NCBI GenBank assembly: GCA_965153355.1
Contig: OZ231128.1
Location: 27,838,001 to 27,902,000 of the forward strand
Length of the DNA: 64,000 bases
Source of the DNA: Flaccisagitta enflata
Lineage: Eukaryota > Chaetognatha > Sagittoidea > Aphragmophora
Direction of reading: 5' to 3'
Shown: positions 11,913 to 22,710 of the stretch, in pieces
Numbering within the stretch: the stretch's first letter is position 1
Layout: every line of letters starts with the position of its first letter
Translations under genes and position numbers: made by a program
Notes under the pieces: model-generated
Databases searched by the model: none
The model's input: the letters and a program-made list of their open reading frames with translations, nothing else
What the model was told of the DNA's origin: nothing

Positions 11913-12180
11913 GTTGATTCTCAGCAACGACAAAAGAGTCCCTCACACGCAACAACGCGAATTCACGCCCTTCTTCCTTCCTCATCCTCCTCCTCATACG
12001 GCGACATCGGCACGGGCTGCATGGTCCGGCAAGAGCCAAATCCGGCTGGCGTGGCAGACGCCGACTCCCGCATCATAATGCCCAAACGGCGCCATGAGCG
12101 CTGCTCGCGATTCCCCTGGTTCCCCCGCTTCATGGCGGAGGAGGAGGCGAGGCGGCAGCGTGAAATGATCGACGAGACCG
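11913..12180 (+). CDS. Gene A exon b: hypothetical protein
   Basis: Acceptor ttactctcag, phase 0. Reads VDSQQRQKSPSHATTRIHAL, a Ser run, then MPKRRHERCSRFPWFPRFMA and EEEARRQREMIDETG. The frame closes at a stop at 12213-12215, whereas the next open stretch is in another frame, so a short intron probably starts near 12181. An upstream 592-bp foldback element separates it from exon a. Confidence 0.6.
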
Positions 12181-12235
12181 GTGGTATGGGGAGGATGAGC
12201 AGGAATAGGAACTGAGCAGCTTCTTCTTTATTGAG

Positions 12236-12952
12236 CCTTTGTCTGACTCTGAAGAAGAAGAGGAAGAGGAGGAGAGAGAGGAAGAACAACGACGATCTCA
12301 ACCGCGGAGATCGTTGGGAAGCAATTTGAATGTCAACAACAGCCGCAGCAGCAGTAACAGCAACATTGGCAGCAGCAACATCGGCAACAACAGATCAACC
12401 GGAAATTTGGCCAGATCAACCGGAAATTTGGCATCTTCCAGATCCTTCGACGAAAGAGTTGGATGCGGAGGTGGCTGCGGCGGAGGAGGTGGAGGCGGAA
12501 GAGGAGGAGGGGCAGAACCACCCAATCGTCAGAGTCGACGCGACTCATTGGCCAGTTCCCTCGGCCAATCAAATGTCAAGGATCCGAGATCGAAAAGCCG
12601 GTCTAAGAGCCAATCAGACGCGGCCAGAGGATTGAGCCACGTGGTCACGAATATAGACTTGGCCGAAGATGAGGAAGAGGAGGAGCGTGTGGCAGGATGG
12701 AAAGGAAGAAAGGCGGGAGGTGGTGGAGGTGGTGGTGGTGGCAAACAAAGAGGGAGTTATGGTGGTGGAGGTGATGGTGGATATTGTGGTGGGGGTGGTG
12801 GCGGGGGTGGTGGCAGAAGTGGTGGTAATTCCAAGAAAGAACCGCCACTCACGGAAGGATCAAAAACTTTGGAGTTGAAGAAAGAAATGATGAGACTAAA
12901 AGAGGAATCAAGCGTCACCAAGTATTTGAGGAGTGAAAAACCCAAGCGTTAG
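12236..12952 (+). CDS. Gene A terminal exon: acidic and Gly/Ser-rich C-terminus
   Basis: Open frame ending in TAG at 12950-12952. Order: acidic run (SDSEEEEEEEEREEEQRRSQ), Ser/Asn-rich part with RSTGNLARSTGNLASSRSFD, Gly-rich runs, RRDSLASSLGQSNVKDPRSK, SHVVTNIDLAEDEEEEE, a long Gly-rich stretch, and a helical tail TLELKKEMMRLKEESSVTKY ending SEKPKR. A frame change from exon b is needed; a 74-bp intron 12181-12254 (gtggta...ctgaag) would restore it, so the true 5' end may be 12255. Largely disordered; function unknown. Confidence 0.6.
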   Translation, partial: PLSDSEEEEEEEEREEEQRRSQPRRSLGSNLNVNNSRSSSNSNIGSSNIGNNRSTGNLARSTGNLASSRSFDERVGCGGGCGGGGGGGRGGGAEPPNRQSRRDSLASSLGQSNVKDPRSKSRSKSQSDAARGLSHVVTNIDLAEDEEEEERVAGWKGRKAGGGGGGGGGKQRGSYGGGGDGGYCGGGGGGGGGRSGGNSKKEPPLTEGSKTLELKKEMMRLKEESSVTKYLRSEKPKR

Positions 12953-14220
12953 GAGGAGAAGAAGTGGAGGAGGAGGCGGAGGAGTAAAGACAAAGGTTGG
13001 GGGACGAACATGATGAATGATGATGAATTGATAATTGATACTACGAAAAATATAGTTAGTAACTTATTTATTTTGTCTTGTTTTGTTTGGTTCTTTGGAA
13101 CATGTACATTCTTGTTGTTTTTATTTTAGACATAGTGTTTTTAGTCATTAAGAAGAACACTTTCGTATGGCATGTTATTAGTAATGTGCCTCTACTCATT
13201 ATTTCCCACTCTCAAGTCCAATCAGGCAGAGGTGCTCAAGGCCCGTTCCCCTTTCCCCCACCCTTCCTTAACTTTACAGAGTAGTTGCCTCAACCTCTAA
13301 ATCTCGCCGCCTCGCGTTCCCATCCACAGCGTCACATCGTGATGAATTTTAAGAAATTTGCTGGTCAGTACGTGACGGATCAGCACTTTCGGGACGAATC
13401 ATCATTCGTGCAGTCGTCGATCTGTTGATAGTTAGAATAGGGATGTAAGAGGCGGTGGACGGGGGGGGAGGGGCGAGGGCTGTGTCTATGTAAATTTTTT
13501 TAAGGAAGGGAGGTAGTATCGGTTTTTAGTAGGGTTTCCCGACTGGAAGCTGAATGTCGGATTTTGAAATTAGTAAGGGAAATTCCAAAAATGGGGCAGA
13601 ATGTTAGAAATGTATGTCCGTCCGTTTATTAAGTATGTGTGTTTTTGTTTCTTTTGCGTGCTTTTGGTTTTTCTTCTTTCTCTATTCAATATGACGTCTT
13701 TTTGTTTTCTCTTGCATTTTCTCCTATTATTAGGCAGCTAGATGAATAACCATATGGTGCCTTGTATTACAATACCATTTGTTTTTTATTCACGTGAGCA
13801 AACGTACGTAACTCGTCTTAAATGTCAGCCAATTTTATTGGACTGATTGCTTTTTATTTAATTACGGCATTGCTTCCTAAAGTGATTGATTGATTTTTTC
13901 GTGATTGATTGAGGAATGTACCCTTAAGTTCTGTAATTTCAATAATCATCTTTTTATTGCAGATAAACTGCCATGGTGACAAGCGTTGGTTGAAGCCGAC
14001 GAACTGTGGGTTGCAAACACGAAAGTGGGCACTACATTAAGTTTATAGGCAGCGTAAAAAAGTCTTTTGCTTTTAATGTGTTGTTTTATCTTATTTTTTT
14101 CTGGTCCTATTTGTTATTCTTGTCTTTTGCATTTTTTGCATTTTTATAGCGGATTTAGTATGGTTTTTCTCGTTTGCCCGATCAGCTTACTATGGGGATG
14201 ATATGGATAAATTTAATGGG
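12953..14220. other. Gene A 3' flank
   Basis: Mostly AT-rich. Two short open stretches follow acceptor-like sites: 13338-13424 (MNFKKFAGQYVTDQHFRDES then a stop) and 13983-14040. The first looks protein-like but does not join gene A's terminal exon in frame; it may be an alternative last exon. Confidence 0.35.
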
Positions 14221-14510
14221 ATGGGCCAGGGCAGGAGCAGATGTTATCAGGTGGCATGGGCTCACCAAAAATTGACTGAGAATGACTTAGAATGACTTAA
14301 AATGATGCAAAGGACTAAATTAACTAAAATGACAATAATGACTTAAAATGACTTAAAATGACTTAGAATGACTTCGAATGACTTAAAATGACTAAAAATG
14401 ACTTTAAGAAATAAAAGCAATAAAAAAAGTAAAGTCTGACCAACCGACCGACCAATCGACCGACCAATGGACAAAGCGGTTTGTAGAGTTGCACGCATGC
14501 AACTAAAAAT
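14221..14510 (-). mobile_element. R1 element with ATGACTTAAA minisatellite
   Basis: gggccagggcaggagcag at one end, gacaaagcggtttgtagagt and gcacgcatgcaact at the other. The middle is expanded to 10-bp atgacttaaa units (14282-14402). Confidence 0.65.
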
Positions 14511-14595
14511 AGCAGGTTCCCTTGGGCTTCGCTGTTTTCTCATCAGGCTATGTAAAATTGTGAGGCGAGAGCCTGGTTGGCTCTGCCAAAAATAT

Positions 14596-14840
14596 CACTA
14601 AAAAAAGGCCTGGTTATTTGAGCCTTGAGGCTGTGATTTGAGGCTTGAGGCTGTGACTTGAGGCTTTAGGCTGGGATTTGAGCCAAGAGGCTGTGATAGA
14701 GCCTCAAGGCTGTTATTTGAGGATTCAGGCTGGGATTTGAGGCTTCAGGCTGGGATTTGAGCCTTGAGGCTGGGATGTAAACCTTGAGGCTGGGATTAGG
14801 GCCTCTAAACTGGGATGTGAGCCTTAAGGTTGGGCCCCAC
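14596..14840. repeat. 19-21-bp minisatellite (GAGGCTGTGATTTGAGCCTT)
   Basis: About eleven imperfect units alternating gaggctgtgattt and gccttgaggctggg; distant relative of the GGCCTGA arrays. Confidence 0.9.
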
Positions 14841-15279
14841 CCATTGACTCCCAGTGGTCTGTCTCAAATTTGACTAAAAGATAACAGTGGACCTGCCACC
14901 GCCGCCTCCTCCACTGTTAGGTATATCTCCCCAAAAGCACCTCACTAGCTCACTGTGCCCCCACCTCCCACGCCTGCTACTGTAACTTCCTAACATTAGA
15001 GTGAAAAAAAAATTTCTGTGCCTCATCCTGTCCACCACCGATTTTCATATCTCTCTCCTCCTCCTCCTCCTCCTCCCCATCCTGCCGCCTCTTACTATGC
15101 CATCAAGCATATCTCACATCCTGTTCATACCGCCTCTCTTTATTCATCATAAATATATATTCATACCACATATATATCTGCCACCATGCTATATACTCAC
15201 CTACTCTTCCTGCCGCCTCCTCACCTCCCTCCTCCTCCTCTCTTCTGCACCCCAGGCGGCGCAGCGACGTGCAGATGCG

Positions 15280-16080
15280 GGGAAGCAGCCCATGGCGGCG
15301 GCGGCAGCAGCGACGGCCTGCTTTGGCAGTGCAGGTGGCGATGTGACTTGGCAGTGGCGAGTAGCCAGTGGCAGCCTGGCCGCGTCAATGACAATGTGTT
15401 GACCTGCTGCTGTGATGGCAGCGGCACATGTGAGTATGATGAGAACAGTAGCTTAGGCGCGGCTGGCGGAAGCGGGTGCCATGGAAGCGGCCTATGGGGG
15501 GCGGCCGCAGCGGCGAATGACAGTGTGTAGACCATGATGAAAGAACTTAACTTGGAGGCGGGCGGCAGCGGCGGTGGGTATGATGGGGAACTAGCTTAGG
15601 CGCGTGTGAAGCGACGGCAAGTATGAGTGAGAGGCAGTGGCTTGATGGGAGGGCGTAGTGGTGAGCGGCAAGATGATGAGGGCAGTAGTTTGGAGGCGGC
15701 GGCGGGCAATAAAGATGTGGGAAGCAGCCTGAGTGGAGGTGGCGGCAGCAAGTATGATGAGGGCAGTAGCTTGGAGGTGGCACCGGCGGCAATTAAGATA
15801 TGGGAAGCAGCCTGAGTGGAGGCGGCGGTGGTGGTGGCAAGTATGATTAAGGCAGTAGCTTGATGGAGGCGGCGGCGGCAGCAATAAAGATAAGGGAAGC
15901 AGCCAAAGTGGAGGCGGCGGCCGCGGTGGCGGGTATGATGAGGGCAGTAGCTTGATGGTAAAGGCAGCAGCTTTAGCAGAGGCAGCAGCTGTGGTGGTAG
16001 TAGTGGTGTTTAGGGCAGTTATCATTACCTCCCTTGGTAGAGGTGGCGGCGGCAGTGGCATAGGCAGTGGTTGTAAGGAC
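15280..16080. repeat. GGC-rich tandem repeats, 81-92-bp period
   Basis: ggcagtag recurs at 15681, 15762, 15851 and 15943, each unit holding gtatgatgagggcagtagct, ggaggcggcgg and gggaagcagcc. Earlier, more diverged units lie from about 15430. One + frame stays open over 15627-15815 giving a GSSLEAAAGNKDVGSSLSGG-type peptide, but the frame is lost in later units. Confidence 0.85.
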
Positions 16081-16205
16081 AAGATCAAAGGGCAGGGGCT
16101 ATGGGCAGGGTCATTTCAGCCCGCTGGTTGTCACTACCTCTTGGGCCCTATTTGGTATTTAGTGGCAGCGGCCCATTTTAAAGAACTCTGTCTATTCATT
16201 AAAAC

Positions 16206-16590
16206 GAGCCCAAGTTGAGGTCAATAGCTCATTTTGTTTAGAAGATATAGGTCTACAAAGAGGGGGGGGTCAATGCTTCTTTTTCTCAGAAGAAGCATCA
16301 ATTTTGGAAGACTGCCGCTCCTAAAAGAATTGAGCTAGAGACTTCCACTAAGGCTCGTTTTGAACAACTTTGTCTGCTCTTTAAAATGAGCCCAAGTTGA
16401 GGTCAGTAGCTCAATTCATTTAGAAGATATTGGCCTACAAAGGGGGGGTTAATGCTTCTTTTTCTCAAAAGAAGCATCAACTTTGGAAGACTGTTGCTCC
16501 TAAATGAATTGAATTGAACTCTGTTTGCTCTTTAAAATGAGCCCAAGTTGAGGTCAGTAGCTCAATTCGTCTGGGAGCTATGAACTTTTA
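16206..16590. repeat. Tandem repeat, 3 copies of 150-180 bp
   Basis: gagcccaagttgaggtca recurs at 16206, 16388 and 16539, followed each time by gtagctca and a g-rich run. Confidence 0.88.
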
Positions 16591-16775
16591 AAGCAAAGCT
16601 TTCAAATGGAGATTGTTAGAAACACCACCATCTCTCAATTCTAGGGGGGGGTGGCGGGTATGAGCAAATTTTATCCAATCACCACCAAATTTGGTAGTTC
16701 TCATCTATAATTGAAATGGTCTTATTTCTTCCGTGGGTGTCATGAGTTTTGAAAATGACACCACTTTAAGCCACC

Positions 16776-17144
16776 CTACTTTAGATCTTCCTCGGTTAGT
16801 GTATATGCCACAATGATGCTGTTGATGGATTTGACATCGAAGTCATTTATTTTGTTCGTTTTTGTTTTCCTCTTCTTTGTTTTGTTGTTTTGATCATTGT
16901 TTTCTTCATTGTCCTCATCTCCATCCTTCATTGCTTCTCTATAATGTTTCATGTCTAGTTCCATTTCTTTCTTCTTGTATTCAATTGTCATTTCCGGGTC
17001 AACCGCATGTGCCATTTCTTGTTTTCTTTTCTGATTGAAGAATTTTTCAGCCTCCTCTGCTTGTACTAAGCTGAAAAGTTTCTCCCATGGGATTTCTTCC
17101 CCAGTCGGACTAATTTTTTTTTTTGAAAGCAGGGAAGTTTGCAT
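16776..17144 (-). CDS. Uncharacterised Lys/Glu-rich ORF, minus strand
   Basis: 122 codons starting at ATG 17144. Reads SPTGEEIPWEKLFSLVQAEE, AEKFFNQKRKQEMAHAVDPE, then a charged, probably helical stretch KEMELDMKHYREAMKDGDED, a Lys-rich basic patch and KSINSIIVAYTLTEEDLK. The composition is protein-like, unlike the surrounding simple repeats. It starts next to an R1 element and is preceded by tandem repeats, so it may be a fragment of a mobile element or a lone exon. No family recognised. Confidence 0.35.
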   Translation of the reverse strand: MQTSLLSKKKISPTGEEIPWEKLFSLVQAEEAEKFFNQKRKQEMAHAVDPEMTIEYKKKEMELDMKHYREAMKDGDEDNEENNDQNNKTKKRKTKTNKINDFDVKSINSIIVAYTLTEEDLK

Positions 17145-17150
17145 ATGGGT

Positions 17151-17667
17151 TTTTAGTCGCGTGCACGCGACTCTACAACCCGCTTTGTCCGTTGGTTGGT
17201 TGGTCTGTCGGTCACACTTTACTTTTTTTTATGATTTTACAGGGGTGTATAAAGTTGAGTATTCCCCCCCCCGGTGGGGGGGGAATAAAATCAAAGGGTT
17301 TGGAGATGGGGAAGAAAATCAAAAGTTTGAAAAAAAGAAAAAAGAAAATTTTTGAAGATCTAACACTTTTGGTAATACCAAAAGGTAAAATACAATTACT
17401 ACAACACAATTTAACACTATTTAAACCTAAAATATACTGTTTTATAGCTTTAGGGGGAAGAAAATCAAAGATTTTGTAACGCGACGCAACGCGTCGCGGG
17501 GAAGTAAGGCAGGGGGGGGAATAAAATCAAAAGCCGCTCAACTATATACACCCCTGTCAGATTTTATTACTTTGACCTCCCTGCGCCTGCCCAAATGGTC
17601 TGGTGACCTCAAATATGGCCCCTGCCCACCCACACGCAACTTCGGTAGCCGTGTATCCAGCCTTGTT
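17151..17667 (+). mobile_element. R1 element interrupted by a MITE
   Basis: Begins agtcgcgtgcacgcgactct with cccgctttgtccgttggttg, and resumes after the insertion with cccctgcccacccacacgca, ending gtgtatccagccttg. Belongs to the R1 subfamily with the CCCGCTTTG core. Confidence 0.85.
17240..17556. mobile_element. Nested hAT-like MITE inside R1
   Basis: Ends caggggtgtata and tatacacccctg; second inner repeat gttgag/ctcaac; a g/c-rich hairpin follows the left end. GATTTTA flanks both sides, and the uninterrupted R1 copy at 42343 has a single gatttta-type site there. The CAGGGGTG terminus is typical of hAT elements. Confidence 0.75.
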
Positions 17668-18054
17668 CATCGTCATTCCATCGAGTTAAGAAATCGGGAC
17701 TCACAGAAAATTATCCTGTAGTTGTAGTTTTGAAGTCTTATGATCTTCCTTGCGATGTCCTTAGGGACAATCTCCAATGAAGACCATGCACGGACTGTAC
17801 TCGCCATCTCTCCATCTTGCATAAATGAGATTATAGAAACAGCATAAATCAAAATCAATATTTTTTTCAAAAGTAGAATGTGCATAACACAAAACAGAAA
17901 TTTAAAAGAAGAAAGTGAGATGTGAAAAATAGAAAATGAAAAAGAAAAAGAAATAGATGAAAAGAAAAATGTAAAAAGTGAACAGTAATAAAAAAGCAAA
18001 TCTAGAATTATAAAATCTTGAATTTTAAAATGAAGAAAAAGAATAAACAATAAA
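17668..18054. other. No gene seen
   Basis: A-rich non-coding sequence between two R1 copies; the minus-strand open frame here is low-complexity and ends in R1. Confidence 0.5.
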
Positions 18055-18227
18055 ACAAGGCCGGATAGACGGCCAATACCAGTCGCGGACGGGTGGGCAG
18101 GGGCGGAAATGCGTGTTTTCCCACTTTTCGACTCGAGCGTGACGGACCAACCAACCAACCAACCAACCGACGGACGGACGGACGGACGGACGAAGCCTCT
18201 TATAGAGTCGCTAGTCCGCGACTAAAA
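18055..18227 (-). mobile_element. R1 element, complete copy
   Basis: Starts acaaggccggatagacggcc, carries agtcgcggacgggtgggcag, GACG/ACCA tetranucleotides, cctcttatagagtcgc, and ends gtccgcgact followed by aaaaa. Subterminal repeats AGTCGCGGAC and GTCCGCGACT are perfect complements. Confidence 0.9.
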
Positions 18228-18359
18228 AGAGGGATAAAGGAAAGCTTAAAAAAAAAATTTCTTTAAAGGATCAAAAGAAATCACTCATATGATTTCAGAT
18301 AAAAAAACATATGACAATGAAAGAAATGCAAAAACCAGGGTGGCCTTGAGGGCAAACCC

Positions 18360-19152
18360 AGCCTTCGGCCTTGGTCCTAAAGCTGTGCCCCGGCCCTCAC
18401 ATGGGCAGGCCCGCAAGGCCTTACTTGCGGGCTAAGTGAAAGTGGGTGCTTTGTTTGTATTCATTGGCCTCCGCCTTGCGGTAAATAGAAATAAATCTTT
18501 TAGCCAATTTTCATGTATCAAGTTTTGAGTGCTTTTGTGTGTTCATGCTAAGTGAAGTTAAGTCAAGGTGCACACAAAGGGGCAATTTCTATGGTCAAAA
18601 CATATTCTAAAAAATATTAAAATGATTTATTTACAATATTCTTAAAAAAAAATTAAAGAATTATTCTATATCATTGATTTATTTGTTTTAAGAATATTAA
18701 ATGTGTACAAAATCAGTTGGAAAAATTGATAAAAATTAAACAAAATTAACCTCTTTTATTGACGTGTCTAAGGTGAAATTCTTAATCTGTCTCTGAATGC
18801 ATAATTTTGCACTTTTAAAAACATGGCCCTATTTTAAAGATACATAAGCAAAAAGCCACATTTTTAGAAATGCAAATTTTTGCATTCAGAAACAGATTAA
18901 GAGTTTCACGCGAAATGACTACCCAAATTTGCTGCTCATGTGCACCGCGACTTAATGAGTAGTTGTCTCCGCCCTGCGGGGTGTAATCGTACACTCATTA
19001 ATTGTGCATTTGCATAATTGCGGGAAATTGCATGTTTTTACAATTTGAAAAAGAAGAAACTCAGACTTGCAGGATAAAATGAGATACTCCGCCTAGCGGG
19101 CTAAGAGAGAGAGAAAAAAGGAAAGAAAAAATGAATATCACCGCCATGCGGG
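18360..19152. repeat. Cluster of small GC-rich hairpins in AT-rich sequence
   Basis: Perfect stems: 9 bp at 18409-18432 (gcccgcaag...cttgcgggc), and four hairpins of form CCGC-NNN-GCGG at 18471, 18969, 19089 and 19141, plus gccttcggc at 18361. They share context (ctccgcc..gcggg..). The pattern resembles GC clusters of some organelle genomes. Confidence 0.7.
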
Positions 19153-19404
19153 TAGAAGGACAAATAAATTGTGCATAAGTACGCTTCGCGAGCAACTGTG
19201 TCCTGCATCGTGTTAATGCGATTTGTGCAATTCATTTAAGTGTGCGGAATGTGTGTATGTTTTGCGTTTACATGTGCATTTTCATATTTGCATTTTCATG
19301 TGTGCATTTTCATTTGTGCATTTTTATGTGTGCATTTTCATGGGTGCATATTGATGTGTGTATATTACTTTCCATGAAGCGCCCCAAACTTCGACTACGG
19401 CTTT

Positions 19405-19674
19405 CACCAATCTTATCACAGTTGAGGCTTGGTAAAAAAATATTCCATGCAAAATTTTGGGCCTCTCAGGTAGCAGGAACCTTCGTTAGGGTGAGGTTGA
19501 AGTTTGCATTGAATTAGCATTGGAATCAGTATTTCTATTATGCAAATTTTGTCTCTGCCATAGATTTCTACGGAAACTTCATGGTCACCCTAACGAAGGT
19601 TCCCCCAATCCCAGAGGCCTGAAAATGGGCATGAGATATTTTTTTACCAAGCCTCGTCTGTGGTAAGATTGGTG
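19405..19674. mobile_element. Foldback element with ~90-bp arms
   Basis: Left arm starts caccaatcttatcacag and ends accttcgttagggtga; the right arm starts tcaccctaacgaaggt and ends aagattggtg. A ~90-bp spacer separates them. No ORF. Confidence 0.88.
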
Positions 19675-19799
19675 CAACGGATTGCGTAGAAAATTGAGAA
19701 ACCCGTTTTTTGTCACGTTTTGCTATTCCCCAATAGCATCAAAGACACTATAGTTACGATTTTTGCATATTACGACTTCGTTTCTGGTCGTTACGGTTT

Positions 19800-20230
19800 A
19801 GTTAAAGCTGTATAAAGCTATAAAAAGCTATCAAAAACTATTTACAACTATATGAAGTTATTTGAAGCTATTCAAAGCTATTCAAAGTTATTTAAAGCTA
19901 GTTATTAAACATAAAACGAAATGTCTGTGTCTGTCTGTCAGTCTGTCTGTCTTTCTGTCTGTGTCACTGTAACTCTGTAGTTATCTCTCAAAAAGTCAAA
20001 AAGTCAAAAAGTCAAAAAGTCAAGAAGTAAAAAGAAAATAAAAAAAAAATAAAAAACTAAAAAGTGAAAAATGACATGTAAAAAATCAAAAATTAAAAGA
20101 TGAAAAATGAAAAATGAAAAATGAAAAATGAAAAATGAAAAGTGGAAATTAGAATATTAAAGGTGAAAAGTGAAAAATGAAAAGTGAATAATAAAAAATG
20201 AAAAATGAAAAATAAAAAATGAAAAAAATC
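19800..20230. repeat. Simple and short-period repeats
   Basis: 10-bp aagctattca-type units (19805-19905), gtct repeats (19925-19965), aaaaagtc units (19988-20025) and gaaaaat units (20100-20225). Confidence 0.9.
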
Positions 20231-21649
20231 ATTATTGATGGTGAATATACTATATAACATTCTTTCTATCTTTAGTTTTTTTTCAAATGATCACAAAATA
20301 TCCATAATGAGTAAAAAAGATGGACAAAAAAGTAACAGCAATGACAATAATAATAACGCCTCAAATAACGCCATATAGACGCCAAAATGGCATTACGTTG
20401 CAATGGAGAATACCAGAAATGGTGTTACTACAGAAGTCGTTATGCAATGGGTTGGATTGGTGAGAGCCAATGTTTAACTTTGGGGCGTTTCAATTGACGT
20501 AGTTTATATTGTTACCATCATCATAACATTCTTAATATGCGTCACGATGGTTCATTACTATAAATTCTTTCTTTACTAAGTTTTATAATTTCTATGATTT
20601 TAATCATCGTAACACGCATAAGGAAAAAAAAATATTCATTCAGGAGAGAGAAATTGATGACAGAGACACAGAGAGAGGAAGAATGCGCAAGTTTCTTAGC
20701 CCAGGACCCGGGAAATGCGCACTCAGCCTCCCCCCCTACTCCTTTTCTCTCCCCCTCTTCATTACTTTGTTCGACTTGAACTATTTTAGGGTTCGAAGTA
20801 CGTTTTTGCGCTTGTTCCACTCACTACTGAAATATGCGGAAGGCTCAAACGGTCGACGGAGTGTGCGCTGGACCGCTTTTTGGTCCATTCGTCACTTCGG
20901 TGGATTGTCTGTCCGTTCACTTTTCACATTCGGACATTCTCACCTTTCATTTGCATATGTTCACTTGATTCACTTGCTCATTTTCACACACTTTTCAGTA
21001 ACATACGGACGTACATACCATTGTAAGTTTGTCTTCGTTAAAAGTGCTTGAATGCGTACGTCTGTATTTCCAGTATGTATGTACTTAAAGATGTTTAGTC
21101 ATCATCATATGAACATTTTATTTTTCATCAGATATCGATCTGATTTATGTTTTTTCTTTGAAATAGCGCCAAACCAAGGATTCTGAACTTGAGGTTTTAG
21201 TTTCCAGGCGAAGAAACAACTTTTGTGACAAGATTAATGGACCTACACAGGGTTTCTAGTGTTAGTGAGAAGGGGTCTGTCTCCCCCTCCCTTGTCTGTA
21301 TGTTTGTAAGTGATTTATAGACTAAGTCTAGGTAGGTGGTTGGTTCGTAGGTAATAGTCCCATCCTGTTCACCAAGTTAAGGAATAAGCTATTTGCTAGC
21401 TATGATTCCGTGAAGGAAAGAAATTAACCTAATTTCTAGCTAAAATACCGGCTGGGAGCTCGTGTCAGGACAAGAATTTTTCCAGAGAGAGAATGAATTT
21501 AATTCAAATTTCATTGATACCAAAATGAGACCTTTGATACCGTGGAAACAATGGAAATTTTCATTTCTAGACTAAAACTGCAAAATATTGTCGCCTTAAC
21601 TTCCTTTGTCTGGTGGTCTATCCCAGACTGTCCCCTCATGCCACAACTT
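20231..21649. other. No gene seen
   Basis: Non-coding; a short open stretch 21167-21260 (SELEVLVSRRRNNFCDKING then stop) follows an AG but has no other support. Confidence 0.4.
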
Positions 21650-21900
21650 GAGCTAAATGAGCTAAATGAGCTAGAATACTTCAAAACTCTCTCACAGATG
21701 AGTAGTTATGCTCACTGACACACTTTCTTGTATCTGCTTGCTTAAACATGTATCAAAATAGTTAGTCATTTATTGCATTTAAAATCATAATAAATTGAGT
21801 TAAATGAGCTAATTGAGCTAAAATGCTTTAAAACACCCTTACTGATAAGCAGCTATGCTCAATAACATGTTTTCTTGTATTTGCATGCTCAAACAATTAT
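21650..21900. repeat. R3 repeat, two units
   Basis: gagctaaatgagctagaata and later gttaaatgagctaattgagc, each followed by cacccttac/ctctctcac and tatttgcatgctc-like sequence. Confidence 0.8.
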
Positions 21901-22665
21901 ACCCTGCTTTCAATATCGAGTGTTACCAGCAAAACCTTTATTGCGTCTAAAGTATTTATTTTCAGAAAATCTGGTTGGTTTTGTCTGAAAGCACATAACT
22001 TACCATAATATCATGCAAAATTTTGTCATGCTGGGTCTTGCGGTTTATTGTCCACATGTTTATGAAATTTGATGAAATTTGAGCAAAATTTGCCAAAAAA
22101 CACATTTTTGAGCGATTTTATATGTATGAACCCTTATAAACTTTGAGCATCATGAGCTGGAATGACCAAATAAGTCATGTATAGTCAATAATTGTCACTT
22201 AATTTGTATCATTTTAGCTTTTCACCTTTCTATAAGAATTTTGATGCTGAAATACAGTTGTTGTTATTTGAAACCTGCTCAAACTTCAAAAATTCAAAGG
22301 AAAACCCAGATTTTTGACATAGATTTCAATGATTTGGTCTTATTCTATAGAGATACAGAAACTGAGACTAATATCCTTCTTTCAAGACAAATCTGGCCAT
22401 TTTTGCTTGATTCGTTAAGAAATGACAATGATTCAATGTCATAGTGTCAGTTAATCAATTTTTAAAAAAATCCGCTAATGGGGTTTATCTCATTTTCATT
22501 CAAAATAATGTGGAAGCCAAACAGCTTGAGCCAGTCCTTTGAAATTTTGCATGAACAAATGGTAGGTTATATGCTTTTTGGCAAATCCTACCTGAATTTC
22601 CAAAAATATACACTTTAGATGCAATAAAGGTTTTGCTGGTAACACTCGATATTGAAAGCAGGGTA
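21900..22665. mobile_element. MITE with long terminal inverted repeats and TA ends
   Basis: Left end taccctgctttcaatatcga, right end tcgatattgaaagcagggta; the exact pairing runs about 45 bp (to aaaacctttattgc) and imperfectly to about 115 bp (tcatgcaaaattt). TA at each end fits a Tc1/mariner-type target, though the TA could be part of the repeat. No transposase ORF. Confidence 0.82.
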
Positions 22666-22710
22666 GATACACACCTTCATTGATCCTACTAAAATCATGA
22701 AAAATAAAAA

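Noticed and set aside
13338-13424. Possible last exon of gene A (MNFKKFAGQYVTDQHFRDES then stop)
   Set aside because: No donor in the gene A terminal exon gives a compatible frame; kept only as a note in the flank entry.
18360-19152. CRISPR array
   Set aside because: The hairpins are unevenly spaced and too short, and this is eukaryotic DNA; no cas gene or direct-repeat/spacer pattern.
20683-21051. 122-codon + strand ORF
   Set aside because: Hydrophobic/aromatic bias from AT/CT-rich DNA, no motif, no splice context.
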